From the NCBI GenBank assembly GCA_005792205.1, contig SXSO01000155.1, positions 1 through 9,323 on the forward strand: DNA of 9,323 nt, read 5' to 3'. The notes beneath the pieces are model-generated. The model saw only the letters and a list, made by a program, of their open reading frames with translations, was not told where the DNA came from and searched no databases. The position numbers and the translations under genes are program-made. The DNA is from Bacteroidota bacterium. GTDB taxonomy: Bacteria; Bacteroidota; Ignavibacteria; UBA10030; F1-140-MAGs086. Below, one piece after another: positions 1 to 7,027 of the stretch. Position 1 is the stretch's first letter; every line of letters starts with the position of its first letter.

Positions 1-162
1 AAAAAAGATGAAAAAGGTCAAAAAACAGCAAAAAAAGAGGCAAAAAATGTTATACAAATCACATTTTTAGTTGTAAAATTTATATTTTTTTCGTATTATT
101 CAAAAAAAACCCGTTTCGAGATAAAAAATCACTTTTTACTATCCAAAAAGTCGTTTACATGA
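1..162 (+). CDS. Possible C-terminal tail of an upstream gene (partial, doubtful)
   Basis: The first frame is open from the left edge to a TGA at 160-162. Its first 17 or so codons read as a Lys/Glu/Ala-rich tail (KKDEKGQKTAKKEAKNV), which resembles the basic C-terminus of many low-GC proteins. Beyond about base 60 the translation becomes hydrophobic and Phe-rich and no longer looks clearly coding, and the stop lies inside the first unit of the repeat array. An alternative frame (from base 2) ends at 68-70 and is also lysine-rich. No domain is visible. The poly-A runs make a chance open frame likely, so this entry only flags that a gene may end here. Confidence 0.22.
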   Translation, partial: KKDEKGQKTAKKEAKNVIQITFLVVKFIFFSYYSKKTRFEIKNHFLLSKKSFT

Positions 163-307
163 CATGTAAAGTGGTTTACATGTAGTGTAAAGTCGTTTAC
201 ATATAGTGTAAAGTGATTTACATGTAGTGTAAAGTCGTTTACATATAGTGTAAAGTGGTTTACATGTAGTGTAAAGTCGTTTACATATAGTGTAAAGTGG
301 TTTTACA
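150..307. repeat. Array of seven 21-bp palindromic repeat units plus a truncated eighth
   Basis: Seven contiguous 21-bp units start at 150, 171, 192, 213, 234, 255 and 276 and end at 296. A truncated eighth (GTGGTTTTACA) occupies 297-307. Each unit is a 4-bp linker (GTCG, GTGG or GTGA) followed by a 17-bp inverted repeat, TTTACA-N5-TGTAAA. Units 3, 5 and 7 are identical (linker GTCG, loop TATAG). Units 2, 4 and 6 share loop TGTAG, with linker GTGG in 2 and 6 and GTGA in 4. The alternation gives a 42-bp higher-order period, suggesting growth by duplication of a two-unit block. The 21-bp spacing is two turns of B-DNA, so all palindromes face the same side of the helix. There are no variable spacers, so it is not a CRISPR array. 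No frame across it has both a start and a useful length. An operator array is the preferred reading, by inference. Iteron-like or structural roles remain possible. Confidence 0.95.
154..170. promoter_or_regulatory. Perfect 17-bp palindrome at the head of the array, candidate operator
   Basis: The first array unit contains TTTACATGACATGTAAA, a perfect palindrome with two 8-bp arms around a single central A. The other six units keep only the outer 6 bp of each arm (TTTACA/TGTAAA) and differ in the centre. The symmetry and length are typical of a binding site for a dimeric helix-turn-helix repressor or activator. The assignment as an operator is inferred from symmetry, and no cognate regulator is proven. 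Confidence 0.5.
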
Positions 308-416
308 ATACTTTATCAGTAAAAATTTGAAAATTTTATAAAAAATACAAACTTTCAAATGGAAATTAAGTTTAGTAAAATTTTTTTATATTTTATTACC
401 TTATTTTATTTAATCA
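308..416 (+). other. AT-rich leader between the repeat array and the membrane regulator gene
   Basis: This stretch is almost pure A/T and probably holds the promoter and leader of the gene at 417. I looked for the Bacteroidota promoter pattern (TTTG followed about 19 bp later by TAnnTTTG). A TTTG is present at 326-329 but there is no convincing downstream partner. No Shine-Dalgarno sequence precedes the GTG start, and no stable GC-containing hairpin is visible. Confidence 0.4.
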
Positions 417-3038
417 GTGAAGAAAAATTTTACAATTTTTTTACTTTTATTTTTATATCTATTTTCATTTCTATATTCAAAGGAAACTGAATATGGGTAT
501 AGATTTCAACCAAATAGTATAACCAGTAACTCCTCAATTAATTTTACACCAAATCAAAAAAAAATTAAATACGAAAACAAATTCGCATTTGAATTTGAAT
601 TTAAGTTATTTGCGTTTGATGATTATGGTCATATATTTAGTTTTTTATTTAATGATAATATTAAAGAGAGGCTCAGTATTTATATTTCAGATTTTTACAC
701 AGATAGTTCTATTGGAATTTATTTTTCTCAAAATCCATCATATCTAAAATTGCCAAAAAAAATATTTGGAAGAAATTCAAGTTGGAAAAAAATAAAATTG
801 AATTTTGATTTTAATAAAAAACAATGTGAAGTTTTTTTCAACAATGAATTAAAAACGAAAATTAAATTTGAAACTGCAAACAAAGGATATTTTGCTCTTT
901 TCACTCATCCATTTGAAAAATTAGCAGATACCACAATACATATAGAAACACCTTATATCGCAATAAGAAATGTAAAAATTTTTAATCACGAAAATGATTT
1001 AATTCATTTTTGGAAATTTGATGAAGCAAGTGGCAATGTTGTAAAAAATTATATTTCTAATCTTGACGCAAAACTTTTTGGAAAAATAAATTGGATAAAA
1101 GCAAATCACTATAAATGGGAAAAATTTAATGAAGATAGTTTGTTTATTACTTGGGGTGGAGTTACATATGATAAAAAAAATAATAGGTTGATAACAGTTG
1201 GAAGAGACAAAATTATTTACAAAAATTTGGATTCAAATTTGTATCTCATTAACGATAAGTTTTACAATGACAAAAAAGAAATTTTATTATCTGAAAAATT
1301 GATTGATTATTATTATTTAACAGATCCTATTATTTATCGTAAAAGTTTACATAGAATGGAAAGAATTGCCTATTATGATAACATAAAAAATGAATTGTCA
1401 CTTGTATTCTTTTATGATAGAGCATATAGCAAATTTGATGAACGAGAAAAAAAGTTTTTGAATATAGATACATCACTTCTTGGAGATAGTTGTAAGTATT
1501 ATGCGGCACTATGTTTTACAAGTAGTGTTGATAGTCAATTTCTTTTTTTTGGTGGATATGGTTGGTATACAAAAAAAAATTCTTTGATGCGATATAATTT
1601 TGAAACTTCTAAAATTGAAAGTGTAAAAACAATTGGTGAAATACCAAGCCCAAGAAACAATGCATATTTGTTTTATGATACAAAAGATACTATTTGCTAT
1701 ATGCTTGGAGGTTCTGGTACAGGAGATAATTATTTTTTGTATGATTATTGGAAATTAAATTTGAAAAATTTTAAGTTTGAAAAAATTGGTGATCTTTCAT
1801 ATTTACAAGATAGTATTGATTTTTCTTCGCATGTAGTATTAGATGTACACTGGATAGTTGTAGATGGAAAAAATTATGGAATATGTCAAAACAAATTGAC
1901 AAGTAAATATAAATTGTTTCAAATAAACCAAAACAATACTGATATAAAATTTTTTGCTGAAACTGTGCCAATAGAAAATGATTATTTATTATATGGATTT
2001 TTTTATAGTGAACAAAATAAAGAATTTATTTTAGTTACAAGTAAAATAGATAAAAACGGATTTGCAAAAGTAAAATCATATTCACTTCAATATCCACCAC
2101 TTGAATATATTCCACTTCCGCAACAAAGTGAATGGAAAAAATATGCGATATATTTTTTTATTGGAGTTGCGTTTATTGTTGTAATTACGTTTCCAGTTTA
2201 TGTTTACCGCAAGAGAAAATCTATTCCAAATACGGAAACTAAAAAAGCAAGTGAAGTTTTGCTTTCAACAAGTATGAATGGGAATTCACATCATATAAAA
2301 AATAATGCAATATATTTTTTTGGTGAGTTTCAAATGTTTTGTAAAAATGGAAAGAATATAACGCATATATTTACAAAACAAATGCTGGAAACAATGTTTA
2401 TGATTGTATATAAAACATTCTATGACAATGGAATTTATGGAGAAGAGTTGGATTTGGAGATTTGGAAATCTCAATACAATAGTGCAATTCAAAAGCGAAG
2501 ATATTCATTGATTGCAAAAATTCGTGGAGTTCTAAAAAAATATTTTGATGGAGTTGATATAATTCACGAAGATGAAAAATATAAGTTTCAATGTACAAAT
2601 GGGTTTTATTGTGATTATTTAGAATACTTGAATTTGATATCGAATTTTAATGATAATAAAAATATTTCAAAAGAAAAATTAGAAAAAGTTTTGTCATTTA
2701 ATAATAAACCAATTTTAAGAGGATTTGAAAACACAACAATAGTTCTAAATGCGAGAAAAATTATTGCTAACAATTTACTTACATTGGGAACAAAAAAATA
2801 TGGTTTTACAATAAAGGGATTAGAAATTCAAATTGCAGATTTGTTGAATATGTATTTGTATAAATCGGAAAAGATGATGATCTATTTAGTGCAAACATAC
2901 GTTAAATTTGGAAAAACAGAAATTGCAAAAGAATGTTATATAAACTACAATAAAGAATATGAAATTACATTTGGAAAAAAATACGATAAGACATTTCAAA
3001 ATATATTGAGTGTTGATTTACAAAACGATTTAGATTAA
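417..3038 (+). CDS. Membrane-anchored regulator: LamG-like and Kelch-like ectodomain, one TM helix, cytoplasmic winged helix
   Basis: This 873-residue protein starts at GTG. An in-frame TAA at 411-413 excludes any longer form, and the GTG is needed for the hydrophobic signal peptide (residues 1-21, no lipobox Cys). Residues about 30-230 look like a concanavalin/LamG-type beta-sandwich, with a typical closing stretch HFWKFDEASGNV near 198-208. Residues about 240-560 resemble a Kelch-type propeller, with glycine-pair motifs FFGGYG (near 379) and MLGGSG (near 431) and a PSPR motif between them. One transmembrane helix spans 576-597 and is followed by RKRK (598-601), placing the C-terminus in the cytoplasm. 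Residues 632-725 (from IYFFGEFQMF to YKFQ) resemble the OmpR/SARP-like winged helix found at the C-terminus of large FCB-group membrane proteins. Residues 735-873 are helical and may be a BTAD/TPR-like region. By inference it binds a glycan or other extracytoplasmic ligand and signals to DNA. The ligand and targets are unknown. The gene is monocistronic, ends before a terminator, and uses Arg codon AGA more than purA does. Confidence 0.88.
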   Translation: MKKNFTIFLLLFLYLFSFLYSKETEYGYRFQPNSITSNSSINFTPNQKKIKYENKFAFEFEFKLFAFDDYGHIFSFLFNDNIKERLSIYISDFYTDSSIGIYFSQNPSYLKLPKKIFGRNSSWKKIKLNFDFNKKQCEVFFNNELKTKIKFETANKGYFALFTHPFEKLADTTIHIETPYIAIRNVKIFNHENDLIHFWKFDEASGNVVKNYISNLDAKLFGKINWIKANHYKWEKFNEDSLFITWGGVTYDKKNNRLITVGRDKIIYKNLDSNLYLINDKFYNDKKEILLSEKLIDYYYLTDPIIYRKSLHRMERIAYYDNIKNELSLVFFYDRAYSKFDEREKKFLNIDTSLLGDSCKYYAALCFTSSVDSQFLFFGGYGWYTKKNSLMRYNFETSKIESVKTIGEIPSPRNNAYLFYDTKDTICYMLGGSGTGDNYFLYDYWKLNLKNFKFEKIGDLSYLQDSIDFSSHVVLDVHWIVVDGKNYGICQNKLTSKYKLFQINQNNTDIKFFAETVPIENDYLLYGFFYSEQNKEFILVTSKIDKNGFAKVKSYSLQYPPLEYIPLPQQSEWKKYAIYFFIGVAFIVVITFPVYVYRKRKSIPNTETKKASEVLLSTSMNGNSHHIKNNAIYFFGEFQMFCKNGKNITHIFTKQMLETMFMIVYKTFYDNGIYGEELDLEIWKSQYNSAIQKRRYSLIAKIRGVLKKYFDGVDIIHEDEKYKFQCTNGFYCDYLEYLNLISNFNDNKNISKEKLEKVLSFNNKPILRGFENTTIVLNARKIIANNLLTLGTKKYGFTIKGLEIQIADLLNMYLYKSEKMMIYLVQTYVKFGKTEIAKECYINYNKEYEITFGKKYDKTFQNILSVDLQNDLD

Positions 3039-3075
3039 ACAAAAAATTTTTAACTTTACAAAAAAAAGTTGTAGC

Positions 3076-3113
3076 AAACCTTCGGAAGGAAAATAAAAAC
3101 CGAAGGTTTTCTT
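3076..3113 (+). terminator. Rho-independent-type terminator after the membrane regulator gene
   Basis: AAACCTTCGG (3076-3085) and CCGAAGGTTT (3100-3109) form a perfect 10-bp stem with a 14-nt A-rich loop. The run TTTTCTT follows through the 3' arm (3107-3113). It lies 38 bases after the stop of the upstream gene and 40 bases before the purA start, so it should separate the two transcription units. A weaker 6-bp hairpin (AACTTT/AAAGTT, 3052-3070) lies just upstream. The 5' arm could alternatively fold locally (CCTT-CGG-AAGG), but that stem is only 4 bp. The U tract is interrupted by one C, so termination may not be complete. Confidence 0.82.
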
Positions 3114-3153
3114 ATGTTTAATTTTAGATAAATAGAAAAATTAAAAAATTAAT

Positions 3154-4437
3154 ATGTCAAAAAAAATATGTGCAGTATTAGGTTTAAGTTGGGGAGATGA
3201 AGGAAAAGGAAAAATTTGTGATGCAATAGCAAAGAACTTTGATATTGTTATTCGTTTCAATGGTGGTGGAAATGCGGGACACACAATTGTAGTTGGAGAA
3301 AATGTTTTCAAACTTCATCACATCCCAAGTGGAATTTTGTATCCACAAATCAAAAATGTAATTGGAAGAAAATGCGTTGTAGATTTTTTTGATGTGATAG
3401 ATGAAATAAAAAGTTTGCAACAAAATGGAATTGAAATAAGTCCAAAAAATCTTGCGTTTTCTTATGATAGTCAAATTGTATTTCCTCATCATAAAAAGAT
3501 TGATATAATGCGTGAAAACATTCGTGGAAAACAAAAAATTGGAACAACAGGTCGTGGAATTGGTCCTGCGTATTCTGATTTTATTTCACGTGTTGGAGTT
3601 ACATTCAAAGATATATTAGAAAATAATTACAAAGAAAAACTTCAGGTTGAAGTAAAAATTTTCAATTCAATTGCAAGAGAATTTTTTGAAGAAGAGATAA
3701 AAATTTTAGATGTATTTAATAGAATTGAAGAAAATAAAAAGTTTTTACTTTCATTTGTTCAAGATTGTTACGAAGAAATTTTTGAAAGCTTTAGTTCAAA
3801 AAAAATTATGTTTGAAGGAGCACAAGGTCTTCTTCTTGATTCGTATTTTGGAACTCGTCCATTTGTTTCGTCGTCACTTTCAAGCATTCACGGAGCACTT
3901 CTTGATTTTGGACTTTCATTTTCTGATTTTGATGAAATAATTGGTGTTACAAAACTTTATACAACACGAGTTGGAAGTGGAAGTTTTCCAACTGAATTGG
4001 AAGATGGAGAATTAAAAAATATAATTCAAACTCGTGGAAATGAATTTGGTGCAACAACTGGAAGAGCAAGAAGATGTGGATGGTTAGATTTGTGTGCTTT
4101 AAAATCAGTTGTAAAAGTAAATGGTGTTACAAGTTTAGCGATAACAAAATCAGATGTTTTGGATGTTCTTTCAGAAGTGAAAATTTGTACTTCATACACA
4201 AATAAAATCTCTAAAAAAGAAATTCCATTTTATCCGGGAAGTGATGAAAATTTAAAAAATGTTGAAGCAAATTATATTACATTTGAAGGATGGAAAACTA
4301 AAACGGAAGGTTTAAAAACTAAAACAGAAATTCCAGCACAACTTCAAACAATATTTAATTTTATTAGCGAATCTACAAACACAAAAACATCAATTGTTTC
4401 TACTGGTTTTCAAAGAGAGGATTTAATTTTTCTGTAA
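3154..4437 (+). CDS. purA: Adenylosuccinate synthetase
   Basis: PurA condenses IMP with aspartate using GTP, giving adenylosuccinate, the first committed step to AMP; it is cytoplasmic. The 427 residues match the usual family length. Visible signatures are the N-terminal WGDEGKGK loop with catalytic Asp15, NAGHT with catalytic His43, LHHIPSGIL, GTTGRGIGPAY (IMP site), FEGAQGLLLD, TTRVGSGSFPTEL, GATTGRARRCGWLD and the base-specificity segment ITKSDVLD. Some normally conserved positions differ: Ser12 where Gln usually precedes WGDEGKGK, and GGGNAGHT where Asn, Pro or His is common before NAGHT. Near the C-terminus KTKTE occurs twice (21-bp near-duplication, 4294-4314 and 4315-4335), within a segment whose overall length is normal for the family. 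The ATG at 3154 fits the family N-terminus; no Shine-Dalgarno is present. It is the first gene of a five-gene operon, and its TAA overlaps the next ATG by one base. Arg CGT codons are frequent, unlike the upstream gene, which is consistent with higher expression. Confidence 0.97.
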   Translation: MSKKICAVLGLSWGDEGKGKICDAIAKNFDIVIRFNGGGNAGHTIVVGENVFKLHHIPSGILYPQIKNVIGRKCVVDFFDVIDEIKSLQQNGIEISPKNLAFSYDSQIVFPHHKKIDIMRENIRGKQKIGTTGRGIGPAYSDFISRVGVTFKDILENNYKEKLQVEVKIFNSIAREFFEEEIKILDVFNRIEENKKFLLSFVQDCYEEIFESFSSKKIMFEGAQGLLLDSYFGTRPFVSSSLSSIHGALLDFGLSFSDFDEIIGVTKLYTTRVGSGSFPTELEDGELKNIIQTRGNEFGATTGRARRCGWLDLCALKSVVKVNGVTSLAITKSDVLDVLSEVKICTSYTNKISKKEIPFYPGSDENLKNVEANYITFEGWKTKTEGLKTKTEIPAQLQTIFNFISESTNTKTSIVSTGFQREDLIFL

Positions 4438-6551
4438 TGGAAATTAAGATTAATACAAATTGGGAAGAAAAAGTTTTACAACTTTTAAGTAAAAATAAAA
4501 ATAAACTTTTTAAGTTTAAATCAATTGTTCGTAGAATTGGAATTGAAACAAAAAAAGAAGAATCAATACTGAAACAAGTTCTTTCTCAATTAGAAAAAAA
4601 CAAATCATTAAAAAGAGTGAGTGGAAAATATTATCAATTTTCTGTTTCAGTAATTGAAGGTTTGAGTGGAATTTATTTTTCTAAAAATGGTTATGGTATA
4701 GTTAAAACTTCTGATAGAGAAGTTTTTATTTCAAGAAAAAATTCTTACACAGCACTTGATGGAGACGAAGTAAAAGTAAAAATTTGGAAAAACGAAAATA
4801 AATTTTTCAATAGTGAATTTGAAGGAGAAATTGTTTCAATCTTGAATCGTTCAAAAGAAAAAATTATTGGACGAGTTGAAAAAAACAATAGATTTATATT
4901 TGTTATTCCAGATGATAAAAACAAATTTCCACAAGATATTTATATTGTAAATTCAAAATTTGAAGATGTAAAAACTGGAGATAAAGTTGTTGTTGTTATT
5001 GATAATTGGAAAAATATTGATTTCAATCCCGAAGGAAAAATTGTAGAAATTTTAGGTTACGGTGGAGAACTTGCTGCTGAAATGAGATCTGTAATTTTAG
5101 ATTTTAATTTGCCACAAAAATTTTCAAGTGAAATTGAAGAAGAAACAAATTTAATTTCAGAAATAATTTCAACAGAAGAAATAAAAAAAAGAATTGATTT
5201 AAGAAAAAAAATTGTTTTCACAATTGATCCTATTGATGCAAAGGATTTTGATGATGCCGTTTCACTTGAAATTTTAGAAAATGGAAATTATTATTTAGGT
5301 GTTCATATTGCAGATGTTTCACATTTTATCAAAGAAAATTCTAAACTTGATAGAGAATCTCAAAAAAGAGGAACAAGTGTTTATCTTGCAGATCAAGTAA
5401 TTCCAATGCTTCCCGAAAAATTGTCAAATGAAATTTGTAGTTTGAAACCAAACCAAAATCGTCTCACATATTCTTGTTTTGCAGAAATTACAAATCGTGG
5501 AACTATAAAAAATTATTCAATACAAAAATCCATAATCAAAAGTTGTAGAAGATTTACTTATGAAGAAGTTCAAAAAATTATTGATGAAAAAAAAGGTGAT
5601 TATGTTGATGATGTTTTGTTGATGAATAAATTGAAAAATATACTTCTCAAAAAAAGAGTGAAAGAAGGAAGTATAAATTTTTCAAGTGATGAGATTAAAT
5701 TTAAACTTGACGAGTTTGGAAAACCAATTGAAGTGATAAAAAAAACTCGTATAGAAAGCAACTCTTTAATAGAAGAATTTATGCTTTTGGCAAATCAAAT
5801 TGTTGCTTCACATATTTCAAAAATTTCTAAGCAAAAAAATATTTTACCATTTGTTTATCGTGTTCATGACGATCCACCACAAGGGAAAGTTTTAGAGTTT
5901 TCTCAATTTGTAAAACATCTTGGATATAATTTTGATGCACACAATATTTCTTCATTTGAATATCAAAAACTTATGTCGGAAGTTAAAGGAAAAGATGAAG
6001 AAAATTTGATAAATGAAATTGCAATTCGTTCAATGTCAAAAGCAATTTATACTACGGAAAACATTGGTCATTTTGGACTTGCATTTAAACATTATACACA
6101 TTTTACTTCACCAATTCGCCGTTATCCTGATTTGATTGTTCATCGTTTGCTATACCAATATGAAAGTTCTTTGTTTTCAAACATATCTATTGAAAAACTT
6201 GATTCTATTTGTTCTCATTCTTCAAATATGGAACAAATTGCAATTAACGCAGAAAGAGAATCTATGAAAGTTATGCAAATTGAATATCTAAAAAAACACA
6301 TTGGAGATGAATTTGAAGGAGTAATTTCAGGAGTTACAAATTTTGGAATATTTGTAGAAATAAAAAATATTTTAGCAGAAGGTTTAATAAAAATAAAAAA
6401 TTTAGATGACGACTATTATATATACGATGAAAAAAAACATTCACTTATTGGGCGACACACAAAAAAGAAATATCGTCTTGGAGATAGTGTGAATGTAAAA
6501 GTTTTACGAGTTGATGCAATTGATAGAAAAATTGATTTTCTATTAATTTGA
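4437..6551 (+). CDS. rnr: Ribonuclease R (3'-5' exoribonuclease)
   Basis: RNase R degrades structured RNA processively from the 3' end to nucleoside 5'-monophosphates and acts in RNA quality control. The 704 residues show the full domain order. An N-terminal winged-helix region spans about 8-68. Two cold-shock OB domains follow (about 75-137 and 142-208), the first with the typical GYGIV...VFIS pattern. The RNB catalytic domain covers about 225-565 and the C-terminal S1 domain about 623-704 (EGVISGVTNFGIFVEI). The catalytic acidic cluster TIDPIDAKDFDDA is intact, with Asp264, 270, 272 and 273 matching the four metal-binding aspartates of the family. HFTSPIRRYPDL (starting near residue 555) is also intact. 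The protein ends almost directly after S1, without the long basic tail of the E. coli enzyme. It is translationally coupled to purA by a TAATG overlap, and the next ATG follows after two bases. Confidence 0.97.
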   Translation: MEIKINTNWEEKVLQLLSKNKNKLFKFKSIVRRIGIETKKEESILKQVLSQLEKNKSLKRVSGKYYQFSVSVIEGLSGIYFSKNGYGIVKTSDREVFISRKNSYTALDGDEVKVKIWKNENKFFNSEFEGEIVSILNRSKEKIIGRVEKNNRFIFVIPDDKNKFPQDIYIVNSKFEDVKTGDKVVVVIDNWKNIDFNPEGKIVEILGYGGELAAEMRSVILDFNLPQKFSSEIEEETNLISEIISTEEIKKRIDLRKKIVFTIDPIDAKDFDDAVSLEILENGNYYLGVHIADVSHFIKENSKLDRESQKRGTSVYLADQVIPMLPEKLSNEICSLKPNQNRLTYSCFAEITNRGTIKNYSIQKSIIKSCRRFTYEEVQKIIDEKKGDYVDDVLLMNKLKNILLKKRVKEGSINFSSDEIKFKLDEFGKPIEVIKKTRIESNSLIEEFMLLANQIVASHISKISKQKNILPFVYRVHDDPPQGKVLEFSQFVKHLGYNFDAHNISSFEYQKLMSEVKGKDEENLINEIAIRSMSKAIYTTENIGHFGLAFKHYTHFTSPIRRYPDLIVHRLLYQYESSLFSNISIEKLDSICSHSSNMEQIAINAERESMKVMQIEYLKKHIGDEFEGVISGVTNFGIFVEIKNILAEGLIKIKNLDDDYYIYDEKKHSLIGRHTKKKYRLGDSVNVKVLRVDAIDRKIDFLLI

Positions 6552-6553
6552 TT

Positions 6554-7027
6554 ATGTCAAAGATTATTTCAAAATATGTTGAAGTTTTAGTTTTTAGACG
6601 AAACAAAAATTTGATTGAATATCTTATCTTACAAAGAGGAACTAAAGAAAAAATTTATCCAAACATTTGGCAAGTTATAACGGGCAAAATAAAAAAAAAT
6701 GAAAATGCAATTCAAACAGCAATAAGAGAATTAAAAGAAGAAACTTTTTTGAAACCAATTTCCCTTTGGAAAATAAATTATATCAATTCATTTTATGATG
6801 AAAAGAATGATGAAATAAATTTGAATCCAATGTTTGCAGTAGAGATTGATTTTGATTCAAAAATAAAAATTTCAAATGAGCATCAAAAATATATTTGGTG
6901 TGTGTTTAACAAATGTCAAAAATTACTTGTGTGGAGAGGACAAAAAGAAGCAATTAAAATTTTTCACAAACTATTACAAAGAAAAAATCAGAAAGAAATT
7001 TATTTAACTAAAATAGATATTGCATGA
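6554..7027 (+). CDS. Nudix hydrolase (nucleotide or dihydroneopterin triphosphate pyrophosphatase-like)
   Basis: Nudix enzymes cleave nucleoside diphosphates linked to another group. I start at the ATG at 6554, two bases after the rnr stop; a TTG at 6548 in the same frame would add only two residues and overlap rnr. From this start the protein has 157 residues. The Nudix box is complete: Gly44, Glu50, then RELKEE at 58-63 (G-x5-E-x7-RELxEE), with Thr where the consensus has Gly. The preceding IYPNIWQVITGKI and the later EHQKYIWCVF...LLVW (roughly 110-130) resemble the group around NudB-like dihydroneopterin triphosphate or (d)NTP pyrophosphatases. The substrate cannot be fixed from sequence: folate biosynthesis, nucleotide sanitation or another role are all possible. 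A run of nine A residues (6691-6699) sits inside the Nudix box. The stop overlaps the next start as ATGA. Confidence 0.9.
   Translation: MSKIISKYVEVLVFRRNKNLIEYLILQRGTKEKIYPNIWQVITGKIKKNENAIQTAIRELKEETFLKPISLWKINYINSFYDEKNDEINLNPMFAVEIDFDSKIKISNEHQKYIWCVFNKCQKLLVWRGQKEAIKIFHKLLQRKNQKEIYLTKIDIA

Noticed and set aside
71..99. Sigma70-like promoter TTGTAA-17 bp-TATTAT
   Set aside because: The spacing is ideal, but such matches are expected by chance in DNA this AT-rich, and the presumed host group uses a different promoter consensus.
150..307. CRISPR array
   Set aside because: The units are contiguous 21-bp repeats with a constant 4-bp linker; there are no unique spacers and no cas genes.
150..307. 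Plasmid-type iterons or replication origin
   Set aside because: The unit length fits iterons, but no Rep gene, DnaA boxes or partition genes are present, and the flanking operon is chromosomal housekeeping. Not excluded by sequence alone, but unsupported.
150..327. Repeat peptide encoded by the array
   Set aside because: One forward frame is open between stops because 21 is a multiple of three, but it has no ATG start, is broken by TGA at 160-162 and 214-216, and ends soon after the array.
1771..2598. Three minus-strand open frames of 66-68 codons within the membrane regulator gene
   Set aside because: Short, His/Phe/Tyr-rich translations opposite coding sequence with no recognisable domain.
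3184..3547. Minus-strand open frames of 65 and 116 codons inside purA
   Set aside because: They lie opposite a clearly conserved gene, have low-complexity Phe/Tyr/Ile-rich translations and show no domain.
3710..3940. Plus-strand 76-codon frame within purA
   Set aside because: Out-of-frame shadow of the PurA FEGAQG region with no family similarity.
4294..4335. 21-bp tandem duplication near the end of purA (KTKTE twice) as a recent expansion
   Set aside because: The segment length matches normal PurA proteins, so chance similarity in Lys/Thr-rich codons is at least as likely.
6548..6553. TTG start for the Nudix gene overlapping rnr
   Set aside because: It would add only two residues; the ATG at 6554 begins directly before the first conserved strand and fits the spacing of the operon.
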